Positions 46,601-56,205 of a DNA stretch of 64,000 nt are shown in pieces; positions within the stretch are counted from its first letter, which is position 1; the number at the start of each line of letters is the position of its first letter. The notes beneath the pieces were generated by a model. The model did not search any database, was not told the DNA's origin, and worked only from the letters and a program-made list of their open reading frames with translations. Location of the stretch: contig OU964923.1 of NCBI GenBank assembly GCA_918807975.1, forward strand, positions 24,781,235-24,845,234, read 5' to 3'. Source of the stretch: Aplidium turbinatum (lineage: Eukaryota; Chordata; Ascidiacea; Aplousobranchia; Polyclinidae). A program made the translations under genes and the position numbers.

Positions 46601-48368
46601 AATCGCGTTCGTCAGTAACCCGCATCATCTTTTATTTTTTACTTTGGCAAGCTAACCTCAGTAAATTTAATTTTAAAAACTTTACACATATTTTTTATTG
46701 AAGTGAATTGCCTGAAAGTTTTAAAAGTAAACTGTTTACAATGTCAAAATAAAGGACACCTTAATTGAAATGATGGTAAGCCATATTCTTGAAAAATTTT
46801 GATTGCAATGAGACTAATTAGTCAATTATCGTATGTTACGTTATTTGTGACACAAGATAGTTAAAAGCTAGTTAGGCTACTATAAATCTAAGCTTAATCG
46901 TACGGTAAATTCTACAGTTTCAAAGAAAATCAAAAATTGGGGTAAAAGAATTTAGTCTAATACACGTTTTTGGAAAAAGATATCTTAGAGTTACTGTCAG
47001 CATTGACATTGCAAGTTTTAAGTTATGTTTTTGACAGATTTCAAGCAACTGGTTATTAGGCGTAGTTTACTAAAAACAAGAAGACAACAAATTTGTGCTA
47101 CGTTTATTTTTCTATATCCTGCATTGAGAAGTAAAAGAATATAGAGAACAATACTTCAATTGAGGTAATAAATTCTATATGTTAAAAAGGTTTTTTATTC
47201 TACATTGCAGTAGAATACATACAGATATCTTTGTGAATATATAGATTGCCAGAGATAAAACAGAAAGAAAAATTCGAATTCTTTGTCCTCCAAATCGCTC
47301 CCTGAGGTACTCCGGCATTGTGACAACTCCCGACGCAATATAAATAGGAGCAAATATCCAACCGAGGATGACCAAAGTAAACATCGCCTGGTTAAAAACA
47401 AAAACGAAATCATAAAAAAGCATTAAAAATGCGTCTTTGAAACAAAATTAGGTGTTTTAAAACTAACTGTTTATTAATACTGCATTGCGGTTATTTTCAC
47501 GCAGAAAGCTACTAATAAGGATATGCTGGTTTTGTATTTACAATCATAAAATGTCAAGATTGAAAATTGCGTGGCCATTTCCCCTTTCCTTGATTTAACT
47601 TCTTTACATTTTTACTGACACTTAACTCAATTATAGAAAATCCCCGTAGAAATTCCTAATCTGGTCAATATGTCTGTCTTCTATACATAAATTTAGAATC
47701 AATCTGATATGTTTGATGAGACTTACATTCCATTCGAATGAGCCTTGAGCTATTCCAGTAGCTGCTCCGGATCCGGCAAGTCCGACAAAGTGACCGCTAC
47801 CGATGTTGCTGCTGTACAAGGAGGCGCCAACTGGAAACCATGTGATATCTCGTCCAGCAAGGAAAAATCCCTTGACGTTGCTTCGATTTGTCCTGCACAT
47901 CGCCTAGACAACGAAACCGATTTTTTGTTTGAGACAAAAGAAAACTGGACAAAGGTTTTGCCTGTGCAGCGTTAAAATGATCAAAGTTTTCTCAAATTTT
48001 TATAAAATTTATTTTTTGCTTTGTTATACAACGATAATGCATGTGCTACAAACCACACCTCAGTTTGACTTTCTTTAAACGTCATAGTATAGCATTAACC
48101 CCAAGCCTAACCTTAAGGCTTACTAGAGAATCTCACAGAAAGCCGTAACTTTTAGCCTACTGTTTACCACTTAATATTTGCAAGTCTTTGAAGTTTAGAT
48201 AGTAATAATTATTTCAAATCAAGTTCTTGTGTCACTCACCCATATTCCCACGGCTAGTATAACGGCAAAGTAAGCAACAATCACACCAATGTCGGCAGGT
48301 TCAATCCCTGCATCCGGAAGCTGGGGCTCAGTGGTTCCAGTGAAACCTTGAGACGCCGTAGTTGCCAT
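31658..48368 (-). CDS. Sodium/glucose cotransporter (SLC5A, SGLT1/2-like), 12 coding exons
   Basis: Sodium-driven sugar symporter of the plasma membrane, 14 TM segments expected. Minus-strand exons in coding order: 48240-48368, 47727-47903, 47223-47387, 45168-45354, 43605-43810, 40109-40244, 39730-39846, 39503-39644, 39028-39196, 35640-35855, 32169-32280, 31658-31881. All phases join, giving 659 aa plus stop (human SGLT1 664). Key residues are kept: SSNIGSGH (Asn76, His81), WYWCTDQ (Tyr283, Trp284), Lys314 in [21 protein letters not shown] (Asp447, Gln450, the sugar-binding Gln457 of SGLT1), and [16 protein letters not shown] of the second sodium site. The family C-terminus is present: NLFCGL, an acidic linker, then a last TM ending FAFYA*. 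Intron 40245-43604 and intron 35856-39027 are filled with mobile elements. The subfamily (SLC5A1/2/4/9) cannot be settled by eye. No break was seen; it looks functional. Confidence 0.95.
32819..33569. mobile_element. Nested TIR element (CAGTGCCGGTCTT ends)
   Basis: Left CAGTGCCGGTCTTTGGGGT and right ACCCTAAGACCGGCACTG are inverted. Flanks share TGCCCA but not a clean 8-mer. Inside, 33218-33501 is a copy of the element also present at 43048-43344 (CTTATCCTTTTGCTATGCCA, GACAGCACCATTTTACAG). Confidence 0.7.
33842..34530 (+). mobile_element. Penelope-like retroelement, 3' part (fossil)
   Basis: The reading at 33842-34261 contains [28 protein letters not shown] and [15 protein letters not shown], matching the degenerate GIY-YIG endonuclease end of Penelope-like proteins. 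Typical C-terminal residues continue in another frame, so it is broken. The 3' untranslated part ends with a hairpin motif and GCCGAAAACGTT, listed separately. The reverse transcriptase is absent. Confidence 0.65.
34428..34470 (+). ncRNA. Hammerhead-like hairpin motif, copy A
   Basis: Order: TTGATTAG, stem GGCTTA/TAAGCC with loop AAAT, then GAAAACGTTC. This resembles the CUGAUGA / stem II / GAAA core of hammerhead ribozymes known from Penelope-like elements. One base too many lies between the CUGAUGA-type box and the stem, and the box has substitutions, so activity is doubtful. Confidence 0.35.
36697..36905 (-). mobile_element. LINE C-terminal fragment inserted in hAT
   Basis: The minus strand reads [20 protein letters not shown], then [19 protein letters not shown], the zinc-knuckle-like C-terminus of many non-LTR reverse transcriptases. 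It interrupts the hAT transposase remnant. Confidence 0.75.
37351..37614. mobile_element. MITE (CAGCCCCGGATTTAGG), copy 1
   Basis: Target duplication TGTGAATG at 37343-37350 and 37615-37622. Ends CAGCCCCGGATTTAG and AAATCCGGTTCTG. Clearly the same family as 50443-50711 (shared TGTGATTTTGTGTTATTTTT and GACGTAGAGGTGGTTTTTCG). Nested in the hAT at 35919-38023. Confidence 0.9.
40325..40440 (+). mobile_element. Penelope-like 3' end with hammerhead-like motif, copy B
   Basis: CCTGATGAG, stem GACTTA/TAAGTC, then GAAAACGTTTG, followed by TGTAATGCTC and TATTGTTGTGTCTTG. It matches 34428-34550 in order and in the flanking words. The stem differs from copy A by a paired change (G-C to A-T). No protein-coding part is present here. 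Confidence 0.55.
40576..41867. mobile_element. hAT-like MITE with internal ~130-bp repeats
   Basis: Perfect ends CATAGCCGTACGAG / CTCGTACGGCTATG and target duplication AGTTGGTG at 40568-40575 and 41868-41875. G- and C-runs lie inside both ends. The interior repeats a diverged unit of roughly 130 bases containing TTTGGGCAGTT, ATAAACAGACT, CAGATAA and GCCCAAATC. It includes a small foldback at 40991-41073 related to 44639-44909. Confidence 0.88.
41905..42210 (+). mobile_element. SINE copy (AGTCYGAGGATAAA tail family)
   Basis: Body CAGCGGCACCTATTGGGTGA, then CACCTCTACAAGTATGAGAA and TTTTTTAGTCTGAGGATAAA. The same order occurs at 51940-52195, and the 3' part recurs at 56123-56205. No protein-coding meaning for the ORF over it. 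Confidence 0.65.
42539..43391. mobile_element. hAT-like MITE hosting another TIR element
   Basis: Ends CACTAGCGTACGCAGG and CCTGCGTACGCCACTG (inner part CTGCGTACGCCACTG). Target duplication ACTATATC at 42531-42538 and 43392-43399. G- and C-runs of 8-15 bases lie inside both ends. Another element fills 42841-43344. Confidence 0.88.
42841..43344. mobile_element. Nested TIR element (CAGTGGCGTAGCCAG ends)
   Basis: Ends CAGTGGCGTAGCCAGG and TTGGCTACGCTACTG. Flanks TTAATGGC and TCAATGCC agree at 6 of 8. Its right part is shared with 33218-33501. Confidence 0.75.
44639..44909. repeat. Fold-back MITE-like repeat
   Basis: Inverted arms: CATAAACAGACATAACTAAG ... CATTTTCGGCTATTCATAT on the left and ATATGAATAGCCGAAAACG ... 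GTAGTCTGTTTATAG on the right. The TAAGCAACAGCACTACATTT arm recurs at 40991-41073. In an intron of the SGLT-like gene. Confidence 0.75.
46268..46500. repeat. Inverted repeat, ~100-bp arms
   Basis: Arms 46268-46375 and 46405-46500 share GAATTGACAGCGATAGACAC, GTTTCGCCC and GTCAGTATCGC in opposite order with some mismatches. Probably a fold-back transposable element in an SGLT-like gene intron. Confidence 0.7.
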
Positions 48369-49130
48369 TTTATAAGCTACGACGTTTCTTATTTGATTAA
48401 ATATGCTAAAATTTTAATTCAAAACAAGAATAATTTAATTGTTACACTTTTCTTCACTTTTATTTTGGTAGCATTCAATGGTTTTGCAAAGCAGAAGTAA
48501 AGTAACCTAGCTTGCAAACCAGGACATTTTTAAAATTTTGACATATCTGCAGACATTGAATCAATGTAAAAAAAAACATTTGCTGGCTGGGAAGTAGCCG
48601 TTTGTTGCTTTAACTCGTTTTAGCTAACGAGCAGGTTTACAAGTCCATGAAAACGCATTTACAAAAAAGTACTGTAGGCTAACCATGCTTTAAGCATAGT
48701 ATGCATTTTATATCTCTTCACATATATATACAATGACAGAAATACACGCAAGCTATTTTAAAATAATCTTAAACTTAAAAACGTTTGCCAAGTTCCAGCC
48801 AAAATACAACTGTGCGCTGTGCCTACAGATCTCTTCCTTCGGCATTGGTGTCAAGCATAACAAATAAAAATTGTCCTTCATCAGTGATCGTACATTCAAC
48901 AAATGATGATATTTTGCAAAAAAATTAACGATATAAATCAAAGAAATATTTAGTTCTTGAAATATTTGCTTGGCCAAAAATTTTAAACGTTTTAGTAGGA
49001 AGTTAAGTCGCAATACCACACGTATATAAAACCACATAGTCTCTCTTCACATGGGTAGCCTAAATGAGAAGAATAGTGTATTCAGGATTTATATTTTAAA
49101 GCTTTGGTAGAGAGTTTGCTTTGTTGAACC
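48369..49130. other. Region upstream of the SGLT-like gene
   Basis: Promoter should lie here on the minus strand, but no clear core element was seen. At 48533-48594 is a half-element ending in TTTGCTGGCTGGG, the terminal motif of the 12119-16436 element, next to CATTGAATCAATGTAAAAA, which is also found near 51585-51625. Confidence 0.4.
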
Positions 49131-49324
49131 ATAGACAAACAAAACAAAGCAGCTTTAGCAGATTTAACATGTTTCATTACTAAGAAATACAACATAGCTA
49201 AAAAATAAAAAAAAACTTTTATTTAACTATTCATTTAGTTATGCGTTATACTTCTTTTCAAATTTGAAACATGAAATAAAAAACATGTTAAACCTGCTAA
49301 AGTTACTTTGTTTTGTTTGTCTAT
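49131..49324. repeat. Fold-back repeat
   Basis: Inverted arms ATAGACAAACAAAACAAAGC (left, continuing AGATTTAACATGTTT) and AAACATGTTAAACCTGC (right, ending TTTGTTTGTCTAT). AT-rich loop. No coding capacity. Confidence 0.75.
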
Positions 49325-49512
49325 ATTAGAAGTAAATATTCCAAAACTTTTCAAAACGTTTACTGAACTATGGCTAGGTTAATTTCTTCATTTTAGTTTC
49401 TGTACTTGTTCACATTTTTGCGCATTATGATAGACAACAACTTAATTGGATTGAATGGCATTATTCAAAAAACACTACGATACATTAACAATTTTACATA
49501 GCATATTAAAAC

Positions 49513-49550
49513 TCGAAGACTTTCGGCAAAGTTCTCTGCCCTCATCAAGA
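49513..49550 (-). ncRNA. Hammerhead-like hairpin motif, copy C
   Basis: Minus strand: CTTGATGAG, stem GGCA/TGCC with loop GAGAACTT, then GAAAGTCTTCGAG. Same order and same one-base offset as the copies at 34428 and 40325, with a different stem sequence that still pairs. Confidence 0.3.
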
Positions 49551-50442
49551 AATAACCTAATACATCTACAGAACTAATAACTTTGAATAATGACAATAAA
49601 TGATTGAGATAATTATTGACAAAACTGGAGAAGCAGATATTGTTTATTGTTTACTGTCCTCTGTCTATGCATGCTATGCTCATGTCTTTCCCAACATAAA
49701 TATTTATAAGCCTAGAAAAAATTATTTATCACTTAAGTAGATGAAGTTTTTGCTGTTTTATAATGGAATGCATTCCTTTCACATTTTATCCTGCTCTTAT
49801 TTAACATATTGAATTACTTGCTTTAGTTCATCTTAAAAGTCGATAAATATTTTTTAAACCACTGTTGATGTATTTTTTTACAATTTTCTCGCTTCACACC
49901 TGGCTGAGCTTATGCAACTAGTGTTGCGCATGTGTGTTCTGCAAAGCAACTAACATAGTACAGTTCAGTTGCATAAGAACTTTTAACAGAAATGACAAAA
50001 TCTCATCGCAGTTTGGTAAATCATTAAAATCATAGTTTGCTCTGGGGTGTGATCGATCACTGCTATGCTCGGTAGAAGGAAACGATGCTTGTTGGACAAA
50101 AGTTAAAAGCATTGACGATGGAAATTTGTCTGTTTGCTGCCATAAATCATTGCGCGTCATTCAATTAAACGCAGTAAAAATTTATCTGTATTTTTAAAAC
50201 TGGGCTGCAGTATATTTACTTTACAAGTTAGTGCTTTTAGTGTGTTGTTTTTTTCACAACACTTAGTTAATTTTTTCGTGTTGAAAATGTTCACCACACC
50301 ACCTAGCCGATTTTTTTTGTTTTTAAAAAATTCGTTTTCTTAGAAAAAACATCCGATTTGATTTCAGGAATGTGCTTCACAAATCACATTCTAACAACTC
50401 AGTTCACGTCAGGTTTAGTAGAACTTTGCAAGCATTGTCAAC

Positions 50443-50711
50443 CAGGCCCGGATTTAGGGGGGGGCAGAGGGGGCAGTTGCCCCGGGCCCCCCGACTTTTG
50501 AAGGGCCCCCCTATGTGAAAAAAAATGTGATTTTGTGTTATTTTTTCCTTTTGGCCTTTAAAGTTTCTGCAAAATGCTGTGCAGTACTGGACTGATGCTA
50601 CTGAAGACGTAGAGGTGGTTTTTCGCGCCGTAGGCTTGAAAAATTTTTTTGCACGGGGGCCCCCCCGATCTAAAAGTGCCTCGGGCCCCCCATCAACTAA
50701 ATCCGGCCCTG
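50443..50711. mobile_element. MITE (CAGGCCCGGATTTAGG), copy 2
   Basis: Target duplication TTGTCAAC at 50435-50442 and 50712-50719. Ends CAGGCCCGGATTTAG and AAATCCGGCCCTG. Long G- and C-runs inside both ends. Same family as 37351-37614. Confidence 0.92.
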
Positions 50712-50719
50712 TTGTCAAC

Positions 50720-51939
50720 ACAACCAGGTGCAAAAACAAAATGCTAATCACAGAAAAGCACTAAAGTTAGCGATAAAATAGGCTACTGCTTCCTCAGTAA
50801 GCACAAGTGTGACTGACAGCAACTAAAGAAACACAAAAGTTCTGGTTGGCAAGTCTAATGTAGAAGCTGGAAACTCCTTTTGTTATATTTGCTGTCAAGA
50901 ACGACATTTATATCACAAATGTGACCAGACGGCTATTTCCAGCTACGATTACTCCTTGACACAAACACGAAACTTTGTCACTAGCTTCCTACTGTTTTAA
51001 AGCTACAAATTCGAAGATTCAGTTCAACAACAACAAAAACGGTCATTAAAAATGAAACAGTTCATTTCTTAGATTGTGTGCAGTTAGATACACTGTTGTA
51101 AAATTACAAACTACAGTTTTTTGCTGATAGTTCAGATTAACATGTGCAGTTAAGCAGTTAATTCAATATTAGGTTGATCTCAAATTTGAAATGAAAAACT
51201 TGTGGTAAAAATTGCTAATTCATTTTAACTTTTGTATTCTTTAGTTCTGGCGTCATGCGATTTATGACAAAACCATGTCATGATGTCTTTAGTTGTGCAA
51301 ACGTAATGCTATTCCAAGCATAATTGTTCTCTAGTAACTGATTGATTTTATAGTTGTTCAAACATTTACCCAGCGACATCTCCTGCAAGTATGAGCATGA
51401 ATCATTATCAGTAAACGCTGATTTTGTAAAATCTAGAAAATAAAAGAAATGTTTAATGCTGTGTTGGCAATAGTTCATTGCCATTTGACCGACAAAACTT
51501 TTAAGCTGCGATAACCTTATGTTCGTTCAGAAAACAAAAAGAAAAGAAAACCTTTCCCAGACAACAAATCAATCCTTTTTTACAATGATTCAACATCTGC
51601 AAACGTTAAATCAATGTAAAAAAACGGTTGATTTGATGTTTGAGTTTGGTGTGTAACTGCAAAACCAACCTGTTTTGTTGAATCTTTCACTTATCTTACA
51701 AACCAAATAAAAGGAAAACATAATTGACTTTGCGAGTTGGAGTCATGAAAGAAGCTTTTAATACTTATTACGCTACTTGTGACGTTAAAGATGTGTTGAT
51801 CACTTATTGAAACTGTTGATCAATTGTGGGAATGAAATTTTATCCTCGGACTGAGAAAGACTTTTTAGAATCTCAATCAAGCAAAAGATGGTTCAACCAT
51901 GGACCCAGTCCAGATGCTACTATTTAGAAGTCCATGGTT
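50720..51939. other. Spacer, nothing coding recognised
   Basis: AT-rich. A short inverted segment at 51549-51645 pairs CAAATCAATCCTTTTTTACA with TGTAAAAAAACGGTTGATTTG; otherwise no structure seen. Confidence 0.4.
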
Positions 51940-52195
51940 CAACTCTCTGGCTGTGCCCTTGAGCAACGCACCTCAAGTAGCCTACAGCTGTGCATCAAAC
52001 GGCACCTAGTGGATGGAATAATTTACAAACAACCACACTTCATCAAGCGGAAACTTTAGTCTATCAATCTTGGTGATCATCATCCTGCGTCAGTGTTTGA
52101 AAGCTTCCACAAGTATGTGAAACTTCCATCATTAAGCTTATAAAAAGGATTTGTCATTTCGAGGATAAAAATGCTCTCAAACAATCAAGTTAGGA
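51940..52195 (+). mobile_element. SINE copy (same family as 41905-42210)
   Basis: Contains CGGCACCTAGTGGATGGAAT, AGCTTCCACAAGTATGTGAA and TCATTTCGAGGATAAAAATG in the same order as the 41905 copy. Confidence 0.6.
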
Positions 52196-52247
52196 GCAAT
52201 TTTTATGTCAACATTAACAAAAAATAAATTATATTATAGGCCTAGAC

Positions 52248-52921
52248 CAGTGGTTCCCAACCGGAATGCCATTTACAATACTCTGGGGGTGCCACAATCT
52301 ATTTCTCATATTGTTTTTTTTAATCTATCTTCTAAATATTAACTAGGATCATTATTGCTGATAAAACATTTCATGCACGATTTTTGTGATACCGTAGATT
52401 TATGTTGTTTTGTTGTCACGAATTGTTAGTGTGGCACTCTGCATTGCTGTGGTTTTGTGATGTCAACGTTTGTAACCTATAAGTTGGGCTGATTGTCGAT
52501 TGTTGTCGGTGAATGCTGTGCACTGTTCAGGGAGAGGTTATTATTGCTGTGGGAAGTTCAGTTATTTAAGTTTCACACTGACTTCGAATTAAGTAAACTT
52601 TTCTTATCAAAATGTCATTTCAAAGTGGATTTCAATTACTAAGTAAAATTGAAATGTAACTATATTATTATGTTGATTTCTGAAAATGTTATTAATTACC
52701 TTTCTTAAAAGCAGGCACAACAAGCGAACTTGTCTACTTTTCTCTACACTGCATTAGAGTTGGAAGTCAAGCAGAGAAGCCATGGATACTATTTTTTAAA
52801 GTCTTTGATATGAAACGATTAAGGTTTGTTCTAACAACATGCTACATTCGAGATGAAACTTCCAGAAATAATTTTTCTTTTCTGAAGGGTGCCGTGAGCC
52901 TAAAAAGGTTGGGAACCACTA
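52248..52921. mobile_element. hAT-like element (CAGTGGTTCCCAACC ends)
   Basis: Left CAGTGGTTCCCAACC and right GGTTGGGAACCACTA are inverted. Flanks GCCTAGAC and GTCTAGAA agree at 6 of 8. No transposase recognised. Confidence 0.8.
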
Positions 52922-53338
52922 GTCTAGAATATTGTTGTTTATAAACGTCCATGGTGTATAAAAATATCTAACTTAAAAAGTAACAATTACCTTCAGCATG
53001 CCAAGGGGAGTCCTCAAGGTAGGTGTGTGTATTTTTGTAGGCTATGTTTATTTTGTGTGTGTATGACTTTTCACTCTTCAAATAGGCTTTGTATCAACCG
53101 GAAACGCCAGAATTATTTCATATATGTTCCTGCAAAGCACAAATGTTAGGCTATGTGATATTATCTAGTTTAAAATTGTATCTTTGTGTAGGCTAGTACC
53201 TTAATTTCTTAAAATGATATTTATTACGGTTTTATTCAGATGAAATCTCGCTGACGAATTTCCAGTAGGCTAATAAGTCTAAAGCCCAATCTAAACGGTT
53301 CCTACATTATTGACCGGGCACGGGGCATGTAATGCAAG

Positions 53339-53561
53339 CAGGGCCGTCAAGAGGAATTTTTTGGGCCCAGTACCAATTAGATCCTCGAGCTCCAAACCAA
53401 GGCACTTCTAAGAAAAACGCATCATATCCAAAAATACGCGGTGAATTCTCAAGTTTCTGGGCCCCTTGGAAAGGTTCCGGCCCCAAAAATTATCCCGAGC
53501 CCCGGTCCAAAAGTAGGCTACTCTTGGCCCTCCCCCCCCCCCCCTATCAACGCTACTGTAT
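53339..53561. mobile_element. Small MITE (CAGGGCCGTCAAGAGG)
   Basis: Left CAGGGCCGTCAAGAGG and right CCCCCCTATCAACGCTACTG are diverged inverted ends. ATGCAA is shared by both flanks. It has a C-run near the right end. Confidence 0.5.
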
Positions 53562-54429
53562 GCAAACTATTTTTTTCATTTATGTATTATTTCATTGTTT
53601 GAATTCTTTTAAAATAAAGAGATATAAACTTCAATCAGAGATCCAGGATTTTAAAATAAGCAATGATTAAATTAACAGCTTCTCAGTTTCTCAGTCGCAA
53701 ACAACGTAGTTTGAATACACTTTGTCCTTAAATACTCAACAAGCTGTCAATGCATCATGAGGACACAACTTGGTAAACAACGCTATAGAGATAAGCTTGG
53801 TATGTTCAAGGTTAAACTGAGTTGATTGGAGTACACCAATACCTGATTAATGCCAAAGAAATTACGCGATTGTAAATAAAATAATGTTGTTGATTAACCA
53901 TTGCTGTGTTGTCAGTATAAAATATCCGCTAGGTAGCACTTTAAACTTACCAATGGATGAGCTGTTCAGTTTTGCATCACATTTTTGATAAAAAACAAGC
54001 AAAATTGTAGGAGGAAGTGCTAAGGCAAACACATGTTTTGATGTATTTGAGTTCAATTATCCAAGCCGGCTAAAAACTAGGCAAAGAGATAAAGCGAAAA
54101 TCTGGACAGGTTTGGACACCAAAAAAGTACCACAGAAATTGTGTGTGGTAGGAAATTAGTCAAAAAAGTAATATGAAAGAAAACAATGGCAAGACCATCA
54201 AAGTTTCAAAGTTACATGAGATGAAAGCGTTAGCAGTTGCGAAAGACATAAAACATGTACTCGGGGAACGTAAAAACTTTTCTACCACTCTGGCTCTGGG
54301 GCTGACAAAACTAAACATATTAAAAATGTGACTATCAGAAAGGCTAAACAAATTAGAGAGTTAAAAAAGAAACTTAAGATTGCTAATACGCTTGATAAGG
54401 AGAGAACAAAAATACGTTGACAAAACTAT

Positions 54430-55800
54430 GCTGCAATTGACAGTGGCGTAGGCATTAAAATTTATGATTGTCAGTTTAAAAATAATTACGAGAGGCAACA
54501 CTAAACAAAACTATGGAAATCTACTTTTACTTCACAAAATAAAAAACACCAGGCAAATGATAGGCTGTGACGTTTGGCTTCGATCACCACAGCTCGCGCG
54601 AGAAACTAAACTAGTCTCGCGTTTGCCTCCAGATGATTTCACATTTTCTGTAAGTCACATGAATAATCTTTGACTACGTAGAGAGAGAAGTTAGAGAAGA
54701 TGAATGAATACCAGCAACCCATATTTATGACATTTGTTGACTATGAGAAGAAATTTTATTCCATTAAGTACTCTTCTGTTTTTAATGCAATTCAAACTCA
54801 TGGTATATCAGATAAAATAGAAAACATTATCAAAAATACATACACAAATGGCACTGCACAAATCAGAACAGAAAGGTTAAGTGATAAAATAAAGATTCAG
54901 AAAGGGGTTCGCCAAGATCACACTTTTTTACCTGTTGTGTTTACAGATGCAGTTGAAGATATAAAGTATGACGCTGAAGTCTGAGACTGGTCTTGTCATT
55001 AATGAACAACTGCTGAGCAATCTCAGATTTGCAGATAACATCATTCTTTTTGCAGTCAGAATACATTCTGCAACAATTGCTTGAGGAACTGAACCAGGAA
55101 GGAAAACGAGATGAAATGAAGATGAACAAGAAAAAGACAAAATTAATGCTTAATGAGATAGCAAGGAAACAACCAAGAACGGGTAATTGGATAGATGGAG
55201 AAAAGCTAGAAGAAGTTGATCAATACAAATACCTAAGGAAATGATAACACCGGGAAACGACATCGAAACTGAAATTACCCAAAGGATAACACCAGGTTAG
55301 TGAAGATTTGATCAATATAGATGAACTTTTATAAAGAGTAAGGACATTCCAATTAGGTTAAAACTAAAAATTATGGACAGAATAATAATGGCAACATTAA
55401 CATAATATGGAGTAGAAACGTGGTCACTCACAAAACAGCCAACAAGAAAACTGGCAGCAGAGCAAAGGATCATGACTAGAATAATAATAAACATAAATAG
55501 AAAAGACTAGAGTAGAAATGAAGTTATTAGAAACAAAACACATATCAAAACTGTCATTGGAACAGCAACAAATCTGAAGTGGCAATGGGCGAGGCATGTA
55601 GCAAGAATGACAGACCACAGATGGGAAAAAATAACCACGGAATGGACACCAAGATATGAGGAAAAGAACTAGATGGAGACCAAAAAGAAGATGGCGGGAT
55701 GGCATTAAAGAAAATTTTGGCATCACCTGAATGAGAATAGCGAATAACAGATTGGTGTGGAAAAATATGTGAGACCATCTGCCAGCAGTGTCATGACTGG
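54430..55800 (+). mobile_element. RTE-type LINE, degraded
   Basis: Reverse transcriptase pieces read in order: FMTFVDYEKKFYSIKYSSVF and IQKGVRQDHTFLPVVF (54700-54962), NLRFADNIILFA (FADD changed to FADN, about 55015-55055), MNKKKTKLMLNE and EVDQYKYL (to 55244), GVETWSLT, LKWQWARHVARMTDHRW (55570-55625), ending PSASSVMTG. This matches the RTE-like endonuclease-reverse transcriptase group. Several stops and shifts make it inactive. The endonuclease is missing. Confidence 0.85.
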
Positions 55801-56115
55801 CTGATGATGGTGATGATGATGATGGTGATGATAATGGTGATGGTGGTGATGATTCTGATGATAATGATGATGGTGATGATAATGGTGATAGTGATGATAA
55901 TGGTGATGGTGATGATAATGATGATGGTGATGATAATGGTGATGGTGATGATAATGGTGATGGTGATGATAATGATGATGGTGATGATAATGGTGATGGT
56001 GATGATAATGATGATGGTGATGATAATGGTGATGGTGGTGATGATTCTGATGATAATGATGATGGTGATGATAATGGTGATGGTGATAATAATGGTGATG
56101 ATGGTGTTGATGATG
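55801..56115. repeat. ATG/GTG microsatellite, likely LINE tail
   Basis: About 315 bases of GATGGT/GATGAT/AATGGT units directly after the RTE reading ends. RTE elements often end in short tandem repeats, so this is probably an expanded 3' tail. The Met/Val and His/Tyr ORFs on its two strands are artefacts. Confidence 0.85.
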
Positions 56116-56122
56116 AGAGAAA

Positions 56123-56205
56123 TTCAATGACAAGCCTCTACAAGCATACAAAACTACCAGGAATAACCTATCAAGGTTTTGTCAGTCCGAGGATAAAGAT
56201 TCAAA
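56123..56205 (+). mobile_element. SINE 3' end copy
   Basis: AGCCTCTACAAGCATACAAA followed by GGTTTTGTCAGTCCGAGGAT and AAAGATTCAAAACC, as at the 3' ends of 41905-42210 and 51940-52195. Confidence 0.55.

Noticed and set aside
53332-53670. 112-aa plus ORF
   Set aside because: It covers a MITE-like repeat with C-runs and has no family resemblance.
55723-56151. His/Tyr-rich minus ORF and Met/Val-rich plus ORF
   Set aside because: Both are translations of an ATG/GTG microsatellite.
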